NCBI GenBank assembly: GCA_027490225.1
Contig: JAIXYK010000031.1
Coordinates: 1 to 64,000 of the forward strand
Source of the DNA: Bacteroidota bacterium
GTDB taxonomy: Bacteria; Bacteroidota; Bacteroidia; M30B66
Direction: 5' to 3'
Length of the DNA stretch: 64,000 bases
The notes below the pieces were generated by a model, which was given only the letters and a program-made list of their open reading frames with translations, made no database searches and had not been told where the DNA came from. Both the position numbers and the translations under genes were made by a program. Below, piece by piece: positions 39,970-51,200 of the stretch; within the stretch, counting starts at the first letter, position 1, and every line of letters starts with the position of its first letter.

Positions 39970-41580
39970 TTAAGGATTTACTAAAACTGAAATAGACTTG
40001 GTAATACCATCAACCCTCGATTTAACGATGTAGGTACCTGTTGGTAAATTTTCTACATTCCAGGTAACGAATTGTTCACCAGCATCCATTTTTTTGTTAC
40101 AAATACGCTGAATGAATCTTCCTGCACTGTCATATGCCACAATTTCAACATGCGACTTTTTTGTAAGTTGTAATTTAAACTGCGTTTGGTTAATGGCAGG
40201 ATTTGGAAAACACTGAAAACTGCTAAGCGATGGTTGATTTTTTACATCTTTTAATGAAACTGTTCCACTATCGGAAACACCTCTTACAATGTAAACTTCG
40301 TAAATGCTGGTATTGGCCTCACTTGATGCTGGAGCTGTTGCCGAAATATTAGCTTCAGGACTTTTAATTCCTCCAACTAAATAGCCAGCAAGTGTTCTTT
40401 GTTCGGTAAGTCTATTTACTTTGATTACCTTGTTGTTCGTTAAAGGTAAATTTTCAACAGGAATGAATTCCATGTTCGAACCTAAAAAATCTGGGAAAGA
40501 AATGCCTAACTGTTTTTCTTCATAAGTTCCATTTGCAAATCGGCTCACACAACTAATTGTTTTAACAAAAGGTACCAAAGTATCATCCACCAATGTTTGT
40601 GTTTGGGCATCTATGGTAAAACGACTCATTCCTCCAAAGAAAAAAGTATGCATAACATTATAAGTCGAATCATAAACAGGCATCACAGCACTGTGGTATT
40701 GACTTAAGTGTTGGTCAAAATTTGGAGCTACAACAGCTGTATCTTCAGTAATATTTATTGTATTGAGATACGGTAAGGTACTTTGATATTGAAACACTCC
40801 CGAAAACCCGGTTAAACCTTCGTTTCTATCTGGAAAAACCTGAGGAACTAAATTGTAATCTCTTCTGTGAAAATTGATAGAGTCTTGCTGCACTCTTAAA
40901 TTGCTTATTCCCAAAGTTGTAGCATCTATTTCAAAAGATTTTACTGCATTGGAATACCGCTGCGTGAAAATGCTGTTGCCTGGATTTAATACGGAGTAAA
41001 TTCCATCAAAACGATGCCCGAAAACCAGATAAAAACGATTATTTAACTTTTTTAAACTTCCACCACATACTGTCAATGCAGGGTCTTCAATTTGTTCGAA
41101 ACAATTTTCTAAAGCAGATTGAGTTACAATTGCATCATGCAAACATACCAAGTCAATTTTGGTAAGGGTTGAAAATGTTTTGAAATCGTTGGCAGCATTA
41201 CTCCAGCCGTAACCTCCAATCATGTAAAGGATATTTCCATCCTGATAGAATGGAATGTTACTAGAAGTAAGCGGTTCGTATAGGTTTACAGGGAAATTTT
41301 CTAACGAAGATGACCAAATTTCACCTGTTGATTTGTCAACTACATACGCGTTAACATTTTTGTTATCGTTAGGAAAAGCGAATGGAGAAAGAAATCCGTG
41401 TAACCCATTTGTTCTGCCGCCAATAAAAATCCACCTGTTATTTATAGTTGCTACTGCACCAGAATGCAAGCCAGGCATGTTTTCTATCTGAATAGGCTCA
41501 ATTTCAATGCTAAATGTATCTTGCTGCCCCATCAACGCACCATTCAACCAAAGCAATAATACCAAAAGCTTAATTTTCAT
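39970..41580 (-). CDS. Secreted kelch-like protein with T9SS sorting domain
   Basis: A 536-residue secreted protein with a signal peptide (ending LMGQ), a predominantly beta region with kelch-like repeats (HSGAVATINNRWIFIGGRT, NILYMIGGYGW, FYLVFGHRFDG, MHTFFFGGMSRF) suggesting a beta-propeller (about 25-420), and a T9SS type A sorting domain (about 455-536, FQCFPNPAINQTQF ... GTYIVKSR). No catalytic motif is visible. It probably presents a binding surface on the cell exterior. It lies 7 bases after the sugar dehydrogenase gene. Confidence 0.85.
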   Translation of the reverse strand: MKIKLLVLLLWLNGALMGQQDTFSIEIEPIQIENMPGLHSGAVATINNRWIFIGGRTNGLHGFLSPFAFPNDNKNVNAYVVDKSTGEIWSSSLENFPVNLYEPLTSSNIPFYQDGNILYMIGGYGWSNAANDFKTFSTLTKIDLVCLHDAIVTQSALENCFEQIEDPALTVCGGSLKKLNNRFYLVFGHRFDGIYSVLNPGNSIFTQRYSNAVKSFEIDATTLGISNLRVQQDSINFHRRDYNLVPQVFPDRNEGLTGFSGVFQYQSTLPYLNTINITEDTAVVAPNFDQHLSQYHSAVMPVYDSTYNVMHTFFFGGMSRFTIDAQTQTLVDDTLVPFVKTISCVSRFANGTYEEKQLGISFPDFLGSNMEFIPVENLPLTNNKVIKVNRLTEQRTLAGYLVGGIKSPEANISATAPASSEANTSIYEVYIVRGVSDSGTVSLKDVKNQPSLSSFQCFPNPAINQTQFKLQLTKKSHVEIVAYDSAGRFIQRICNKKMDAGEQFVTWNVENLPTGTYIVKSRVDGITKSISVLVNP

Positions 41581-41587
41581 GAAATCT

Positions 41588-43711
41588 TTATTGTTTGATT
41601 AGTTTCTGAACTGTTTCGTTTTCTGATTTCTTCAATCTTAAGAAATAAATTCCATTTGCTTGTTGGCTAATATCTACAACCAAGTTTGATCCATTAAAGT
41701 TTTGTTTTGACCAGCAAAGTTTTCCCGCAACATCTATCACTTCAATGTTATCATAGAACATTTCATTTTCAAATTGAATGTTAAAGATTCCTGTGGAAGG
41801 ATTTGGTAAAACAGTGAAATTAGTTTCATTGCTATTTGAAATTCCTAAACAACTTTCAACTAAAGTGGTTGCAGAAGCAACATTTGCGCATCCATTGGCA
41901 TCTGCAAAAGTATAGCTTAAGTTGAATGTACCTTCTCCGATAATTGAAGGATTAAATTCATTGTTAACGATTCCTGCCTGACCAGTTCCTGAAACAGTTC
42001 CTCCAGCGGGTATAAAATTTAAAGCAGCAGGTGCAGACGTTAAGCAGAAATTCGGACTTAATCCACTAATTCCTACGTTAGGTAATGGATTTATTACAAT
42101 ACTGAAATCAACAGGAGGAACTTCACAACCATCAGCAGTTGTAAAGGAGTAAGACAAGTTATAAGTTCCAGCATTTAATGATAATGGGTCAAAGTTATTA
42201 TCTACCACTCCAGTTCCACTAAAAACTCCTCCGGCAGGTGAGCCATTTAATGGAATGGCAAAAGCTGCATCATCACACAATTCACTGAATGAAGAAGATG
42301 CTGTAACTTCAGGAATAACTGCTATATTTACAGTTAACACGTCAGAAGTATCACTTCCATTTACTCCAGTAACTTCAACATAGTAGTTCCCCACTTCAGT
42401 TGCTTCGAAAATATTGGAATCTGCATTTGCAATTACTACATCATCTTTGTACCAAGTATAAGTAAGACTAGGATGATAACCGGTAGAAAGCTTAACATTT
42501 TCACCAGGGCAAATCGATAAAGAATTATCTGCCGATAGTAAAGCAGTTGGACCGCCTGTATTGGTTGAGATACGAGAAATTCTTCCACCTTGTTCTGCAA
42601 TGTATTGTTCGCCATACATGTCTAAACCAAATGTAGAATATTGATTAATAACAAATTGTCCATGGTCATTATTAGTGAAACCTCCGTTTCCATCAGGAAA
42701 AATAGTCCAGATTCTTCCGCTGCAATAATCAGTTGTAAAATATCTCCCGTAAATGCTATTGTTTAAGAAACCACGGTATACATAACCACCCGTAATACTG
42801 CATCCATTTGAAGCAGTATGCGCGTAATTGAATACTGGGTAAACAACATTACCTGGATTTACTGTAATAGTAGTTCCTGAGCTGAAAACACTATTGGCTT
42901 CAAATCTTTTCCATCCATAATTTTCTCCACCTGGGCTAGAAAATGGCTGGAAATTTACTTCTTCATACACGTTTTGACCGACATCAGCAATCCACATGTC
43001 ACCTGTTAGTCCATCAAAACTAAATCTCCAAGGGTTGCGAACGCCTACAGCCCAGATTTCATCTAATACACCATCACTTGATGAAGCAAATGGATTACTT
43101 GGAGGAATTGTATAACCTGTAGCTCCGCTTACATCAATACGTAACATTTTACCTAATAATTCCTGAGGATTTTGTGAACGATTTCCCGGGTCACCTGCAC
43201 TTCCTCCGTCACCCATTCCAATATATAAGAATCCGTCTTTCCCAAACTGAATGCATCCGCCGTTATGATTTGAAAAAGGTTGGGTAATAGTAAGTAGAAT
43301 TTCTTCAGAGTTTACATCACCAGCGTTGGCATTACCTGCTGTAACATTAAAACGAGCAATAACAGTATTTCCTGCGTTGTTAATGTAATTCACATAAAAT
43401 CTGCCAGTTGTTGCATAATTTGGGTCAAAAGCAATTCCCAATAATCCTCTTTCATCTGATGCTCCTGAGGGATTTACCACTCTAGAGTTTATATCCATAA
43501 ATGTAGTGCTTGCCGGCCCAACGTATGGTCTGATAAATTTAATTACACCATTTTTTTCTAAAATGAATAAACGGTCATCGCCACAATTGGCTAATGTTGT
43601 AACACGTGTAAAACCAGTTCCTACCTCGGTAAGGGTTAAAGCAGGAATTTGAGCAAATGCAGAGAAACTAAATAGTAATCCTGAAATAGCAGAAAGGAAA
43701 TTATTTTTCAT
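41588..43711 (-). CDS. Secreted PQQ-type glucose/sorbosone dehydrogenase with T9SS domain
   Basis: A 707-residue secreted protein. Signal peptide 1-20 (ending AFAQ), a six-bladed beta-propeller of the GSDH family (about 25-390) with DERGLLGIAFDPNY, FSNHNGGCIQFGKDGFLYIGMGDGG (His likely the PQQ-site base), GVRNPWRFSFD and WIADVGQN, Ig-like regions (to about 630), and a T9SS type A sorting domain (from about 635, FTVLPNPSTGIF). Soluble GSDH enzymes oxidise aldose sugars with PQQ; no pqq genes occur in the window. An ATG at 43765 would overlap the cyclophilin gene; 43711 gives a proper signal peptide. Confidence 0.88.
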   Translation of the reverse strand: MKNNFLSAISGLLFSFSAFAQIPALTLTEVGTGFTRVTTLANCGDDRLFILEKNGVIKFIRPYVGPASTTFMDINSRVVNPSGASDERGLLGIAFDPNYATTGRFYVNYINNAGNTVIARFNVTAGNANAGDVNSEEILLTITQPFSNHNGGCIQFGKDGFLYIGMGDGGSAGDPGNRSQNPQELLGKMLRIDVSGATGYTIPPSNPFASSSDGVLDEIWAVGVRNPWRFSFDGLTGDMWIADVGQNVYEEVNFQPFSSPGGENYGWKRFEANSVFSSGTTITVNPGNVVYPVFNYAHTASNGCSITGGYVYRGFLNNSIYGRYFTTDYCSGRIWTIFPDGNGGFTNNDHGQFVINQYSTFGLDMYGEQYIAEQGGRISRISTNTGGPTALLSADNSLSICPGENVKLSTGYHPSLTYTWYKDDVVIANADSNIFEATEVGNYYVEVTGVNGSDTSDVLTVNIAVIPEVTASSSFSELCDDAAFAIPLNGSPAGGVFSGTGVVDNNFDPLSLNAGTYNLSYSFTTADGCEVPPVDFSIVINPLPNVGISGLSPNFCLTSAPAALNFIPAGGTVSGTGQAGIVNNEFNPSIIGEGTFNLSYTFADANGCANVASATTLVESCLGISNSNETNFTVLPNPSTGIFNIQFENEMFYDNIEVIDVAGKLCWSKQNFNGSNLVVDISQQANGIYFLRLKKSENETVQKLIKQ

Positions 43712-43730
43712 ATTGAAATATCTGGTAATA

Positions 43731-44357
43731 TTAATTGTTGAGCGCAGTAAATGTTTTAACTGCATCGAATTTTTTTGCTGGTTTACCTTTTCTGATAATT
43801 TTTATCTTTTCGATGGTATCGCCTTGTGCTATAGCATTTACTACATCTTGACCAGTCACTACATGTCCAAAAACGGTGTGTTTATCATTTAACCAAGGAG
43901 TTTCTTTATGTGTGATAAAAAATTGGCTTCCATTGGTTTTAGGTCCAGAATTGGCCATTGATAAAATTCCAGGTTTGTCGTGTCTCAATTCAGGAACAAA
44001 TTCATCTTTAAATTTGTAGCCTGGGCCACCACTTCCGTTTCCAGCCGGATCGCCACCTTGTATCATAAAATCTTTAATAACGCGGTGAAACTTTAATCCA
44101 TCATAAAATGGTTTTCCATTATTAGCAGATTTATTTTCGAGTTTACCAGTTGCTAAGCCAACAAAATTGGCAACAGTTAATGGTGTTTTTTCAAATTCTA
44201 ATTGTACGAGTATTACACCTTTAGAAGTAGTAAATTCTGCATACAATCCTTTTTCTAGTTTAGGCTTCTTGGCTTTTTTCTCTTTTTTAATTTCATTGTT
44301 TCCAGCAATTGCACTAGAAAAAATGAACATGCTAATCAATAAACTAAGTCTTATCAT
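43731..44357 (-). CDS. Exported cyclophilin-type peptidyl-prolyl cis-trans isomerase
   Basis: A 208-residue PPIase that speeds proline isomerisation in folding proteins. A signal peptide (1-18, ending SAIA) and a lysine-rich linker precede the cyclophilin domain (about 40-195). Conserved features are [15 protein letters not shown] with the catalytic Arg, KTNGSQFFI, and KHTVFGHVV. In the periplasm it may help fold secreted or outer-membrane proteins; the two genes downstream encode T9SS-exported proteins, which suits such a role. It heads a four-gene operon ending with the DUF2911 gene. A promoter candidate lies 18 bases upstream. Confidence 0.93.
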   Translation of the reverse strand: MIRLSLLISMFIFSSAIAGNNEIKKEKKAKKPKLEKGLYAEFTTSKGVILVQLEFEKTPLTVANFVGLATGKLENKSANNGKPFYDGLKFHRVIKDFMIQGGDPAGNGSGGPGYKFKDEFVPELRHDKPGILSMANSGPKTNGSQFFITHKETPWLNDKHTVFGHVVTGQDVVNAIAQGDTIEKIKIIRKGKPAKKFDAVKTFTALNN

Positions 44358-44374
44358 AAAATATTAGGTTTAGG

Positions 44375-44407
44375 CAAAAGTAATTGGAACTTTGGATAAT
44401 TATCAAA
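44375..44407 (-). promoter_or_regulatory. Candidate promoter of the cyclophilin operon
   Basis: On the minus strand TTTG (44407-44404), a 21-base spacer and TACTTTTG (44382-44375), an exact -7 box, 18 bases before the ATG. It lies immediately downstream of the terminator of the previous gene. Confidence 0.55.
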
Positions 44408-44408
44408 A

Positions 44409-44444
44409 AAAACAACCCGAAAACTTACGCTAACGGGTTGTTTT
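44409..44444 (-). terminator. Intrinsic terminator of the Bax-inhibitor-1 family gene
   Basis: AAAACAACCCG pairs perfectly with CGGGTTGTTTT over a 14-base loop. On the minus strand it is followed by a run of eight T, 17 bases after the stop codon at 44462. Confidence 0.92.
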
Positions 44445-44461
44445 ATTTATGTAGTTTAATT

Positions 44462-45169
44462 TTAGTCTCTGCGACCAAACAATCTCAATAAGAACAAAAA
44501 TAAATTAATGAAATCGAGGTATAAAGTCAAAGCGCCAACAATTGCTTCTTTGCGGTCTTCTGCAGTTCCTTCGTTTCCAATGATATTCATTTCTTTGATT
44601 TTTTGAGTATCGTAAGCAGTTAATGCAACAAAAATTGCAACACCAGCATAACTAATAATCCAATAAAGCATTTCGCTGTTCATAAATATGTTTACAATAG
44701 AAGCAATAATAACTCCTATTAAAAGCATGATTGCAATATTTCCGATACTTGTTAAATCAGATTTTGTGAAATAGCCATAAGCGCTCATTACTCCGAAAGT
44801 GCCTGCTGTTATAAAGAAAGTAAGGGCGATTGAACCTCCGGTGTAAATTAAAAATATAGAAGAGAAGATTAATCCATTCAACAAAGAATAACCTAAGAAA
44901 GCTAAAGTAGCGGTAGTTGCCGACATTTTTTGAATGCCCATAGTTAACCAGCCAACTAAACCAAAAGTTCCCAAGATTAATACCCAAATTGTCCAACGGC
45001 TGCTAAATAATAATTCAACCAATTCCTGGCTTGTTGCAGTAAAAAATGCAGTAATACCTGTAATACACAAAGCCAAAGTCATCCAACCATATACTTTGGT
45101 CATAAAGGAAGCTTGTTCTGCGGCGATACTTTGTGAAGTCACCATTTGATCGATAGGGTCTTGATACAT
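44462..45169 (-). CDS. Bax inhibitor-1/YccA family membrane protein
   Basis: Inner-membrane protein of 235 residues with seven hydrophobic segments. It carries the family signature: a cytoplasmic N-terminus, KVYGWMTLALCITGITAFF in the first segment, GYSLLNGLIFSSIF, and the diagnostic TAYDTQKIKEM near the C-terminus, with the di-aspartyl-type pH sensor region. Homologues such as BsYetJ leak calcium in a pH-dependent way; E. coli YccA interacts with FtsH. It is a single-gene unit: its own terminator follows, and TACATTTG lies 20 bases upstream. Confidence 0.93.
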   Translation of the reverse strand: MYQDPIDQMVTSQSIAAEQASFMTKVYGWMTLALCITGITAFFTATSQELVELLFSSRWTIWVLILGTFGLVGWLTMGIQKMSATTATLAFLGYSLLNGLIFSSIFLIYTGGSIALTFFITAGTFGVMSAYGYFTKSDLTSIGNIAIMLLIGVIIASIVNIFMNSEMLYWIISYAGVAIFVALTAYDTQKIKEMNIIGNEGTAEDRKEAIVGALTLYLDFINLFLFLLRLFGRRD

Positions 45170-45189
45170 AATTATGTTTAAATTTTATG

Positions 45190-45197
45190 CAAATGTA
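45190..45197 (-). promoter_or_regulatory. -7 box TACATTTG for the Bax-inhibitor-1 family gene
   Basis: On the minus strand TACATTTG is an exact TAnnTTTG, 20 bases before the ATG. The nearest TTTG upstream (45216-45213) leaves a 15-base spacer, shorter than typical. Confidence 0.4.
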
Positions 45198-45218
45198 TTG
45201 GAAAAAGTCTTTCAAATA

Positions 45219-45249
45219 AAAAAGCCCCAACTAAAAAGTTGAGGCTTTT
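45219..45249 (-). terminator. Terminator of the giant surface-protein gene
   Basis: AAAAAGCCCCAAC pairs with GTTGAGGCTTTT (one C/A mismatch) around a 6-base loop. On the minus strand T runs follow the stem, 17 bases after the stop at 45267. Confidence 0.85.
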
Positions 45250-45266
45250 CAAAACTCAATTTCAAA

Positions 45267-48200
45267 CTATTTATTTATAATCAAAGGCTTATTCATTCTT
45301 GTTCCATCACTTAATGTAACATGTAATAAATATTTGCCATTTGCTAACCCATCAACATCTAACTTAATTGCATTGCTGCCTTCGGTTAGATTAATTTGTT
45401 GCTTGCTGATATTTCTTCCAGTAATATCGATAATTTGTAGAACCGCTTTTCCTTTGTATTGACCATTGATGTTTAAGGTAGCAGTTTCAGTCGCAGGATT
45501 TGGAAACACATTCATGCTGCTTCCAACCGCACCAGTTAAGAAGACAGCTACAGGAGTAAATGTTTCTTGTTCACCATTAAAATCAACTTGACGTAAACGG
45601 TAGTAAGATACTCCATTGTAAGGTTTTACATCTGTTAATGTGTAATTGCGCGTGAAATTAGAATTTCCTGCACCATTCACTTCACCTACAAATTCAAAGT
45701 TAACTGCGTCTAAAGAACGTTCTACAATAAATTGATCGTTATTTATTTCTGAAGCTGTTGTCCATGTTACCAATACTTCTGCATTATTTACAGGAACAGC
45801 ATCAAAACTTAGCAATTCAACAGGAAGTGGAGAACCGTTGCCAGCACCAGTAAAATCTGAGAAGGTTGTAAGTCCTGACCAAGAGAAGGTTTTAAGTACA
45901 TTATCGTCAGCTCCGGCGGTACCTGTAATTGCAACGGCGGAAGAGCCGGGGCAGCTAAACCATCCTGGAACTGGATTTGTCGTGCTGTATTTTACAGGAT
46001 ACATAACTCCGGTTCCAACTTCATCAGCTGCTGAATATGTATAGTTTATGTTATACAAAGGAATACCAGCTAAGCCCGTTGGCTCAATTGACCAGTAACG
46101 AGCAATATAGCGTGTAGGAACTGGAGCAGTCATATTTGGATGTATTGCATTTACAACTTTAGAATCAATGTACGCATTTGCTTGACCACCGTTGGTTAAT
46201 ACCAATTGAGCAGGACTATAAGTTGCATTGTCTCCAACTGGGAAATCGTAAGTTGCATTCGAATTTGTGTAACGTCTTAAGTTACCTCCGTTACTTATCA
46301 CATAACGTCCAGCTCCAAATCCTGTGATAGTTCCATTTGCAGAACTGTTTCCTATTATTAAATTGTTTACACCATTTAAATTGAAACGACCATTTACAAA
46401 GTTTAAATTATTCAGAATGTTAACATTACTGCTTGTACCTAATTGCACATCTCCAGTTAATGTCGATACTTCTAAATCGTAGAATGTTTCTGAACTAACT
46501 CCAGAACCTACAGTTATAGCTTGATTTCCTGCACTTTGACGGTCAAAAGTTACTTTTTTACTGTTGTGGTTAAAGGCAGACGATGCTCCTGTGCGTGTCC
46601 AATTACCTCCGATGTTAAATGAACCTGTATAGGCTGGAGTAAGGGTAAAAGTTCCATTTGTAATAGTTAGGTTATTTCTCAATGCGCGGGTATCTTGTAA
46701 TTGAAGATCTGTGCCTGTATCATTGATGTCTACATTCCAAGGTATACCAGGTAATCCGGATGCGATAGCACCAGTAGACCAAGTAATATCAGCCGCTGGA
46801 ACCTGATAATCAACAGTGTTAGCAAATCTCAAAGTAGAACCAACACCATAATAACAAGGATTTGGATTAACAGAACCACCTAAAGCAACTTGTAATGTTC
46901 CATTTATTGTTGTTGGACTTCCAGAACCGAAGTCCATTCTACCATCAGCAATTCTCATTAAAACATCAGCACCAACATTCAATGTACCTCCTCCGGGGTT
47001 TGTAACTTGTTTTGTAAATTCTACTGGATTATTTCCACCAATTCCAATTACATCATAAATACAACCCGCACTTCCAGTAATATTTCTATTTCCTGAAGTA
47101 ATTTCAATAGAACCAGCTGCGCCTAAGGTAGCGTTTCTACCGCGATGCGTTAATGTAAATGTACCAAGATTAAGATCACCTGCTAAACGCACATTTCTAT
47201 TTACTGTTCTGCTCGCTCCCATAGTAGGTAAAGCTCCACTTTCAATAATGAGGTCTCTTACAAATGTATTGTTTGAAGAGAACTCGTTTCCAGTGGTAAG
47301 AGTTCCTGCATAGCGCACATCATAAACATCTCCAGAAGTTAAGCTAGCTTCGGCATTCATGGTAGCAGTTGAGTTTGTTCTGTAAATTTCAGAACCATTG
47401 CTCATTGTTACAGATAATGAATTTAGGTCTAAAGTACCGTTAGTTAATCTTAGTCTGTTGCTAACAGTAGTATTTGCGCTAATTTGAACTGTACTTCCAG
47501 TGTTATTAATGGCTAGGTAAGCAAATCCGTTTACACCATTAATAGTTTGCAATGTAGTACCATTCATTTCTACTTCACGGTTATTTTGGGTTAATGTACC
47601 ACCGGTATTTCTGGTGAAGTTTCCTGCAACCTTAATGTCTCCGCCAACAACTGTAGAAAGTGTTAATACTCCAGCATTGTTTACAACAACATTTCCGGCA
47701 ACACCTAAGAAACCTGTCATAGTTTGCATATTTAATCCTGCACCTGGAGATGCTGCTCCTGCGTTGATTGTTAAATTTCCTGCAATTGTTTGGTTGGCAG
47801 CACTACTTCCCATATTTAGAGTTGTATTGGATCCATTTGGATCAATAGTTACATTAAATGGATATCCTGCACCAGCAGTTGCGCTCCATTCAGTTCCTCT
47901 TGTATAAGCACTTCCTGAGAAATATCTCAATGTTGAATTTGTTCCATAGAATGGGGCATTTGTGCTTACAAAACCGCCTAAAGCTATTTGTAAAGTACCA
48001 TTAACTGTTGAAAGGTTTGTTCCAAAGTTAAGACCTCCAGCTAACGCTAAAGTAACATTTGAGCCAAAGTTAAAAGTTCCTCCACCAGTTGCGGTTACTG
48101 TTTTTGTACCTCCTGATATAGAAATCAATCCACCAGATGCTCCTCCAATTGTATTAATTCCTCCAGCAGTAATGATATTACCAGCAGATGCTCCTGTAAA

Positions 48201-51200
48201 TGAAAGTGTTCTGCCATTTAAATCTAAAGAAGTAGCATTATTTAATCTGAAGATATTTCCTCCCAGAGGACCTGTTACAGAAACGTTTGTTGCAGTACTA
48301 TTAGAAATTACTAAAGTGCCAGCCGTTTTATCTACAAAAAGGTAATCAAAAGTAGCTGTACCACCACCTGTAATTTCAATTGTTTGTGTTCCACTACCAT
48401 TAAAGAAAACTGCTCTATTATTAGGGTTAAAGGCTGCAGTATTATTTCGTGTCCAGTTTCCACCAATATATAAATCTCCAGATGTTCCATTTAAGTTAAG
48501 TGTACCATTGGTAATGTTTAAATTACCTCCGAAACCTCTGTTACTTGTTGGGAAATTAACTGTAGTTCCTCCTTGAATTGTTACATTACTTGGAATACCC
48601 GAACCAGCAGTTAAACTATTGCCAGTCCATTCTTGGCTCATATTATATGCCCCTCCAGTATTATAAATTAATGAAGCTCCAGATAGATAAGTAGGAGAGC
48701 CTGAAACAAAGAAGCTACTTGCATTTAATTGCAAAGCATTAGAAATGATAGGTGCAGTTGTTAAAGTTGTATTGCCGTTTAAAGTTAAATTATTAAAAGT
48801 AACACTATTAGCACCTGCTATCGCAACCGTACCGTTGCAATAAACTTCACCATTTCCAAAATTTAAATTTGAACCACTAGCATTTACAACAGAACCTAAG
48901 TTAGCTATTGTAATAGTTTTTCCAGCACCAACTGTTAATGAACCTCCAGCATTTAATGTTAATGAGTTAACAACATCTGGATTAGGGTCAGTAGTTAAAA
49001 TATTAATATTGTGTAAAATACAAACATTTGAGTTAGGAGAAGGTATAATAGTTCCTCCTAAATTCCAGCTATTAGGGTCATTCCATTGTCCATTATTAGC
49101 TGTTTGAACGCAACTGGTAAATCCATTGATGTTACCCACCAAGAACAATTGATCTGATAAGTTTCCTGTATAATTAACTGTAGAAGTTGATAAATAAGGG
49201 TCAGCTCCTGATAAAGCTGTAGGCCTTACTCCATAAGTACTTCCTGATATCCAATTTCCGTGGAACACACCATTTGCCCTTAAGAAACCTGAGGCTTCAT
49301 CATTAGGAGTACCATTATTCCATTGGAATTTAGTTACCAAATTATTTGCTCCAGCAGTCGATTCATTTAAATACCATTGTAAGTTAACCATTTGATTTGC
49401 ATCCGCTAAAGATTGGTCAAAAGGAGTTGCTTTTACTCTTACTCCAATGGTTTCAGAAGTTCCGGCTTGATTTAAAATAGCTGGTGCATAACTGGTTGAA
49501 ATTCCAACCGGGAAAGTTAAGTCAACACTTGAAACAACTCTTCTTAAATATCCTGTTCCATTTGTTTGAATGAATCTGGTAGTTGAAGCTCCTGTTATAG
49601 TTGCAGAAGCCATGTTTAAGTTAAAGTTTCCAATTGAAAGAATTCCATTGGTTAGAGTTAATCCATTATTTACATTAATTGCAGCGCTTAAGTTCGCACC
49701 AGATGCGTTATTTAATATTAAGAAAGCAAAACTTGTTAAGCTTGCATTGCTTCCGCCCACAGTTTGAATAGATGTACCATTTAAAAATACAGCCCTGTTA
49801 TTAGGGAAGAAGTTTACACCTGAGCCATTATTAGTCCAATTACCACCTACATAAATATCTCTACCTGATGCTTGAGAAGCTGATAAATTACCGTTTAAAT
49901 TAAGGTTTCCAGTAACGTTTAAATTTACCAACATATTATTACCTCCAAAGTCCATGTACATATTCGAACCAGCATCAATTGTTAAATTTCCACCTACATT
50001 TAATACAACACTATTGTATGCATTAGTGATTTTTGCAGGAATCAAAGTAGTGTTTCCGCTAATTTGGACATTTACAGGAGCTCCTGCTCCAGTTGCAGTG
50101 CTCCATTCTAAATCACGACCATAGTTTGCACCTGTGTTGTACATTAAAGTAGAAGAAGCTCCATAATTAGGGGCTGCACTAATGGTACCACCTGCGTTTA
50201 TTTGGAATATTCCATTTATGGTTGGTACTCGGGTTAAAGTTGCTAGTCCATTTATTGTAAAGTTATTAAACTGGCATGCAGTTGTCCCATTAACAGTTCC
50301 AGTTCCTGAAAACACCACATTACCAGTACCACCAGTAAATGTTCCATTGTTTGTAAGTACATCAGTTGCACTGAAAGTTAAAGTACCACCACCTGTCATG
50401 TTAATAGTTCCATTGTTTGTTAAGGAAGTATTAACGCCAATTGAACCACCACCAAACGCTATTGATTTTGTAGCATTTACTAAAATAGTATTTGGAGCAT
50501 TTACAACTGTGCCATTTATTGTAATGTCGTGATTTACTGTAGTTGTCGCATTAGCTATAGGAACATTTCCTCCTAACCAAGTAGAACCTGTGTTCCAATC
50601 GGTATTGTTGTTTGTAATGTAACCTAGATAAGTGAAAGGCACTGTGGCCGGAGTTGAACCTACAGCATTTGTTGCTACTAAGTTACCTGATGCTCCACTA
50701 CCAACAATATAATAAGCTGTTGTAGAAGTAGCTGCAGGTGTTGTAAGAATTGCTGCACTACCACCTAAAGTTACAGAAGTAAGAGCATTTAAATTTAATC
50801 CTGTAATTGTAATCACTTCCCCTGTATAAGCAGTTGTTGGAGTGTAGCTTGTTATTAAAGGAATTTGTAAAAATGCATTTTCAATACCAGGCTCAAAAAT
50901 ACCAACAGTAGTAATTCCGGATGCTGTGTAGGTGTAAGGATCGCTTCCAGAAAGCGTTGCAGCATTATTAGTCCAAGCTCCCGATGTAAAGTTTCCTATC
51001 CATTTGATTGCATTTCCTCTTACAAAGTTAATTTCTTCTTGACCTGTTTGAGCAACAGGAGCATTCCACTGAGCTGTTACAGCTAAGTTACTTCCACCTG
51101 CTGTACCCTCATTTATATCCCAATTTCTTAAAACAATTTTTGATGCATCCGCTTCACTTCCTGCGGCTCCATCTCTGGCAATAACACCATATACATCGGC

